The notes below the pieces were generated by a model. The model saw nothing but the letters and a program-made list of their open reading frames with translations, ran no database searches and was not told the origin of the DNA. Positions 60,468 through 64,000 of a stretch of DNA of 64,000 bases are shown in pieces; within the stretch, counting starts at the first letter, position 1, and every line of letters starts with the position of its first letter. Source of the stretch: Pseudomonadota bacterium (lineage in GTDB: Bacteria > Pseudomonadota > Gammaproteobacteria > Steroidobacterales > Steroidobacteraceae); contig JAKAXA010000001.1 in assembly GCA_021816775.1 (NCBI GenBank), positions 17,589-81,588 of the forward strand, read 5' to 3'. Both the position numbers and the translations under genes were made by a program.

Positions 60468-60914
60468 TCAGATCCCAAAGAGTGCCTGCAGCCGCGCGAT
60501 CAGTTGATCCTGCGCATGCCGCGAGGCGGTGGCAATAAAAATGGTGTCATCGCCCGAGAGGGTGCCCGACACTTCCGGCCACTCGGCCCGGTCGATCGCG
60601 ACTGCGACGCTCTGCGCCGCGCCGATCGTGGTCCTGAGGACCGTGAGCGAGGGCCCGGCGCGCCTCATCCCGCGCACGAACTGCGCGAGCATCGCGAAAT
60701 CACCCTGGGTGCGCGTCACCTCGTCCGGCGGCAGGACGTAGCGGCCGCTCGCCTTGAGCACCCCCAGATCGCGCAGGTCGCGGCTGATCGAGGACTGCGT
60801 GACGTCGTAGCCTTCCACGCGCAGCAGGCGCACCAGGTCCTCCTGGCGATGCACCACGCCGCTGCGCAGGATGCGCACCACCGCCTGGCGGCGCTCGAGT
60901 TGCTCGGCGTCCAT
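60468..60914 (-). CDS. argR: Arginine repressor ArgR
   Basis: 148 residues: a winged-helix N-domain (LERRQAVVRILRSG, TQSSISRDLRDLGVLKA) and a C-terminal oligomerisation/arginine-binding domain (TLSGDDTIFIATASRHAQDQL). The hexameric repressor binds ARG boxes when arginine is plentiful. It is the first gene of the operon, and tandem ARG boxes overlap its promoter, so it represses itself and the whole pathway. Confidence 0.95.
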   Translation of the reverse strand: MDAEQLERRQAVVRILRSGVVHRQEDLVRLLRVEGYDVTQSSISRDLRDLGVLKASGRYVLPPDEVTRTQGDFAMLAQFVRGMRRAGPSLTVLRTTIGAAQSVAVAIDRAEWPEVSGTLSGDDTIFIATASRHAQDQLIARLQALFGI

Positions 60915-60939
60915 GGCGCAGCTCAGCGGTGACCGGGCG

Positions 60940-60978
60940 TGTGCATAAACATGCGCGAATTGTGCATATTAATTCGCG
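60940..60978. promoter_or_regulatory. Two tandem ARG boxes (ArgR operator)
   Basis: TGTGCATAAACATGCGCG (60940-60957) and TGTGCATATTAATTCGCG (60961-60978) are 18-bp imperfect palindromes separated by exactly 3 bp, the arrangement required by hexameric ArgR. They match the AT-centred shape of the ARG box though the flanks are GC-richer than in E. coli. Confidence 0.82.
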
Positions 60979-60986
60979 CAAGTCAA
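60959..60986 (-). promoter_or_regulatory. Promoter of the arg operon
   Basis: On the minus strand TTGACT (60986-60981) and CACAAT (60964-60959) are 16 bases apart. The spacer and -10 lie inside the ARG boxes, so bound ArgR would exclude RNA polymerase. The -35 sits immediately after the tamB stop. Confidence 0.6.
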
Positions 60987-60989
60987 GAG

Positions 60990-63900
60990 TCACTTGGTCA
61001 CCGTGAACACCAGGTCCGCCCCGCCGAGCTCGCCGCTCTTGCTCTGCCCGGCGAGCTTGCCCTGGCCGGCCTCGATGCGGATCGTCCAGTGCTCGCCGAT
61101 GCTGTAGCGCAGCCGTACGGCGCTCAGCTGCTCGGTGAGCCCCACGCCGTAGCTGACGTACAGGCGCGGGGAGAGATACTTGCCGAGCACCAGCGAGGTC
61201 TCGTTGTTCAGGTCGGTCTGCAGCGTGACGTCCGGCAGCCCGATGCGCGAGCCGAGCTGCTGCGCGAGGATCGCCCCGCCCTGGGCGAGCAGCTCGGCCG
61301 CAGCGGTGGTCTGGCGGCTCTGCGTGGTGCTGGTCTGCAGCGCCTGCAGCGAGCCGCCGCCGCCGGAGAGGATCAGCGACATGATCTGCGACTGCGACAA
61401 CGACGGGTTTGAGAAGAAGGAGACCTGCGGCTGCTTCAACGTGCCGCTGACGTTGACGCCGGCAGTGATGTCGGTATAGCGGCGCTCGGCGCGGATTTCG
61501 ATACCCGGATTGTCGAGCGGTCCGCCGTGGTAGAACAGCCGCCCCGACTGGATGGTGAGGCGGCGTGCATAGGCGGCGTATTCGCCCTTCTGCACGTACA
61601 GCTCGCCGGTGGCGGTCGTGCCCTTGCCCAATCCGCTGCTCACGGTGATCCGGCCGCTCAGCTTGCCGCTCAACCCCATCGTGTCGACGTCGAAATCGTT
61701 GCCTAGATCAAACGTGATGTTGGTCACCACCTGGTAGCGACGCGGGGCGCTGGCCGATTCCTCGCCGACGATCACCTGGTCGGACGTGGCGTGCACCGCG
61801 CCGGTGAGGTTGCGCGGGGAGAACCGAGCATGCGAGATGAGGACCGTGCCGGTGACATCGATGCGGCGGGACGCCAGACGGAAGTCGAGATTCGGCGAGG
61901 CATCGACGCGCGCTTCCGGCAGATCGACGACCCGCAGATCGGTGCCCTGAAGATGAAGGTCGCCGTAGGGCACGGCATCGCGCCAGCCCATCCGGCCCTG
62001 GACCTGCAGCAACCCTTTCCCGACCCGCGCCGAGCCTTCGACGGTGAGCCCGGTGTTGAGCAGCTGCGCCGTCAGGGCGAGATGGCTCATCAGCAAATTG
62101 GTGCGGTACACGTCCGCGGTGGCGTCGACGACGCGCGCGACGCCGGCGAGGCGTGGGTCACCCACGGTTCCGCCGATCGTCGCGTCCGCAATCAGGACGC
62201 CCGAGACCTCATCGACGCCCGGCATGTACAGGGAAACCAGGTTCAGCCGGTTGGTCTGCACGTGCACGCTGCCCTTGAGCGGCATGTCGCGCCAGTGGGA
62301 CACTCCTCGCCCGATATCGAGCGTCGCCCCGAGCGTGCCGATGGCGCCCGAGGTGAGCGAGGCCTGCGCATGAATCATCCCAGGCCGCGCGGTGGCCGTG
62401 AGCAGACCCGAGCCGATGGTCGTATGCTCGATCTTGCCGCTGACCAGCCGCCGCGACAGCACACCGCCCGTCAGGGTCATGTGCAGCGTTCCGACCGGCG
62501 GCAGTCCCGGACGGCCGCTGAGTTCGACTCCGGCGTCGATCGTTCCCTGGTATTCGACCGCGGGGGTCATGCCGGCCGTCAGCGTTGCGAGCGGCAGCGC
62601 GCTCGCGCTCACATACGCCGACCAGCCCGCGCTCGTCCAGGTCGCACCGGTGCACAATGCACCCGGTGTGCCGTCGAGGCACAGCGCGCTGAGCACACTA
62701 CGCTCGCGCGAGAGGGACAGCGACGTCGCGTGCCGCAAATGCAGCCGCAACGACTGCGGCCCCGTCAGGTTGAACGCGGTGACCTCGCCGTTGAACACAC
62801 CGCCTGCGAAGCTCCCGTCCGCCTGCGCCGCCAGATGCAGCCCGGGCGCATCGGCCTGCATGTGCGCCGTGAGATGCGACGCGCGGCCGGTCAGGGTGAA
62901 CTCGAAGCTGCGCACCTGCCGGTGCCGGGTCCGCAGGTCGAGCAGCCGCACGGTCACGTTCGAGGGACGGCGGGACGTCGGGTCGAAATCAACGTCCGCC
63001 GCGACCGAGGCGAGCGAGTCCGCGCCGACGTGCAGATCCGTGCCCCGGAGCGAGGCGCGCACCTGCGGCGCGGCGAGCGGCCCGTCGATCGATCCGCTCG
63101 CCTCGATGCGCCCGCGGTCGGCGGCCGAGATCAGGCGCAGATCGCCGGCGAGCGCGAAGCGCAGCTTCGCCTGGTTGTCGATGCGGCCGTCGAGGTCGAG
63201 GCGCGTGCGCCCCAGTTTCAGGCGAACGTGCTCGAAAGACCACGTGCGGTGCTCGCGGATCACCTGCCCGCTGCCGCTGGCGCTCTGGCCGCGCACTTCG
63301 CCGCTGAGGCGCTCGATCCGCACGCTGAGCGGCGCCTCGGCGCCGAAGCCCACGCCCGAGGCGGTGAGCGCAAAGCCGATGCGGCCGCGCAGTTCGGGCC
63401 GCACGGCCGCCGGATTGATGCCGCGTCCGCTCGCGCGCAGCGACCAGCGCTTGAGCGGCAGCCATGCGAGCGTGCCGCCCGCCTCGACCTCGCCGCCGAG
63501 CACATGCAGCGTCGAGTGCTCCAACGTCAGCCCGGTGGAGGCGATCGAGGCGCTCAGAGTCATCGGCACCGGCGCCGAGGCGCCGACCTGCGCGAGGCCT
63601 TGCGCGCTGATGGCATACGGCAGCCGGCCGGACAACGTGAACTGGCCGGAGGCGCTGTGCACGCGCGCACTGCCGGCGAGCGGCCAGCGCAGCGCCTGCC
63701 AATGCCCCTGCAGATGCAGGTCCGGCCGTCCGCCGGCGAAGCGCGCTGTCCCGGATGCGCTCAGCGCCGCCCCCGAGGCCAGATTGCGGATCGCCACGCG
63801 GCTCGCGCTCAGCAAACCCCCGGCGTATTTTCCCGCGAGCTCGACGTGAAACGCTCCGGCGCCGAGCCCCGCCGGATCGACGGTGCCGCCGAGGGTGAAG

Positions 63901-64000
63901 CCGTCAACTCCCCCCGTCAGCGCCAGCTGCGCGCTGATCAGGCCGAAGCGGTCGGTACGATGCCAGTCCCGCAGATCCAGACCGCGGATGCCGAGCTCGC
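60990..64000 (-). CDS. tamB: TamB, translocation and assembly module (5' end outside window)
   Basis: The C-terminal 1002 codons of a very long protein, open to the window edge. It is composed of repetitive beta-strand-rich segments typical of the AsmA/TamB superfamily and ends with the TamB/DUF490 domain (GKGTTATGELYVQKGEYAAYAR, FFSNPSLSQSQIMSLILSGG, ELLAQGGAILAQQLGSRIGLPDV, ISPRLYVSYGVGLTEQ-like YLSPRLYVSYGVGL). TamB spans the periplasm and works with the outer-membrane protein TamA in protein or lipid delivery. Its stop is directly followed by the arg promoter. Confidence 0.9.
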   Translation of the reverse strand, partial: ELGIRGLDLRDWHRTDRFGLISAQLALTGGVDGFTLGGTVDPAGLGAGAFHVELAGKYAGGLLSASRVAIRNLASGAALSASGTARFAGGRPDLHLQGHWQALRWPLAGSARVHSASGQFTLSGRLPYAISAQGLAQVGASAPVPMTLSASIASTGLTLEHSTLHVLGGEVEAGGTLAWLPLKRWSLRASGRGINPAAVRPELRGRIGFALTASGVGFGAEAPLSVRIERLSGEVRGQSASGSGQVIREHRTWSFEHVRLKLGRTRLDLDGRIDNQAKLRFALAGDLRLISAADRGRIEASGSIDGPLAAPQVRASLRGTDLHVGADSLASVAADVDFDPTSRRPSNVTVRLLDLRTRHRQVRSFEFTLTGRASHLTAHMQADAPGLHLAAQADGSFAGGVFNGEVTAFNLTGPQSLRLHLRHATSLSLSRERSVLSALCLDGTPGALCTGATWTSAGWSAYVSASALPLATLTAGMTPAVEYQGTIDAGVELSGRPGLPPVGTLHMTLTGGVLSRRLVSGKIEHTTIGSGLLTATARPGMIHAQASLTSGAIGTLGATLDIGRGVSHWRDMPLKGSVHVQTNRLNLVSLYMPGVDEVSGVLIADATIGGTVGDPRLAGVARVVDATADVYRTNLLMSHLALTAQLLNTGLTVEGSARVGKGLLQVQGRMGWRDAVPYGDLHLQGTDLRVVDLPEARVDASPNLDFRLASRRIDVTGTVLISHARFSPRNLTGAVHATSDQVIVGEESASAPRRYQVVTNITFDLGNDFDVDTMGLSGKLSGRITVSSGLGKGTTATGELYVQKGEYAAYARRLTIQSGRLFYHGGPLDNPGIEIRAERRYTDITAGVNVSGTLKQPQVSFFSNPSLSQSQIMSLILSGGGGSLQALQTSTTQSRQTTAAAELLAQGGAILAQQLGSRIGLPDVTLQTDLNNETSLVLGKYLSPRLYVSYGVGLTEQLSAVRLRYSIGEHWTIRIEAGQGKLAGQSKSGELGGADLVFTVTK

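Overview
The window is high-G+C DNA from a gammaproteobacterium, most likely near the Xanthomonadales/Nevskiales/Steroidobacterales. The placement rests on its ubiquinone genes (ubiE-ubiJ-ubiB, ubiK), the engB - cytochrome c4 - dsbA block near polA, the dapF-DUF484-xerC-hslV-hslU operon, argH next to an algZ/algR pair (a neighbourhood also known in Pseudomonas), lptM, and the tiny ribosomal protein gene for THX. Coding density is high and almost every gene is housekeeping or core metabolism. No CRISPR array, prophage, rRNA or intact insertion sequence was seen. Species-level placement is not possible from this alone.

Layout. 1-7.4 kb: the tail of a GVDGGG-repeat protein, fadD, a cupin protein, a LytTR response regulator, a degenerate EAL protein and an acyl-CoA dehydrogenase. 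7.4-12.5 kb: a broken nucleotidyltransferase gene, an LCAT-like hydrolase, oxyR divergent from ahpC-ahpD, an isoprenylcysteine methyltransferase-like membrane protein and yajQ. 12.6-19.3 kb: a complete trpL-E-G-D-C-F-B-A operon with a leader-peptide attenuator. 19.3-26.3 kb: a hotdog protein, ppa, THX, an RRM protein and a three-gene 2-oxoacid:ferredoxin oxidoreductase operon. 26.5-32 kb: ubiE-ubiJ-ubiB, a TnpB remnant, a GST, an outer-membrane protein and tRNA-Arg(CCG). 32-37.9 kb: a cytochrome c, ubiK, amtB behind a sigma-54 promoter and NtrC site, several small enzymes and lptM. 37.9-45.5 kb: polA, gabD, a candidate small RNA, engB, cytochrome c4 and two dsbA paralogues. 45.5-51.9 kb: hslU, hslV, xerC, DUF484, dapF, algR and algZ. 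51.9-61 kb: a broken nucleotidyltransferase gene and then an eight-gene arginine operon. 61-64 kb: the C-terminal part of tamB.

The most interesting part is the arginine operon argR-argG-(DUF1611-like)-argC-argD-argF'-argB-argH. Its transcarbamylase belongs to the N-acyl-ornithine type and looks closer to N-succinylornithine carbamoyltransferase than to ornithine carbamoyltransferase, with alanine at the position that sets acetyl versus succinyl specificity. The operon has no recognisable N-acetylglutamate synthase, and ArgB carries no synthase domain. In its place, translationally coupled between argG and argC, is a P-loop protein of the DUF1611/DgcN type. My working hypothesis is that this protein supplies the N-acylated glutamate for an acyl-citrulline route. 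Two ARG boxes 3 bp apart overlap the promoter ahead of argR.

Other regulatory signals readable by eye are the trp attenuator (leader peptide with three tandem Trp codons and mutually exclusive hairpins), the OxyR-region promoter between oxyR and ahpC, the NtrC/sigma-54 pair ahead of amtB, and a plus-strand terminator between gabD and engB that implies a small RNA in the polA-engB neighbourhood where Spot 42 and ErsA lie in other gammaproteobacteria. All family assignments come from reading the sequences against remembered family features; no database search was run.
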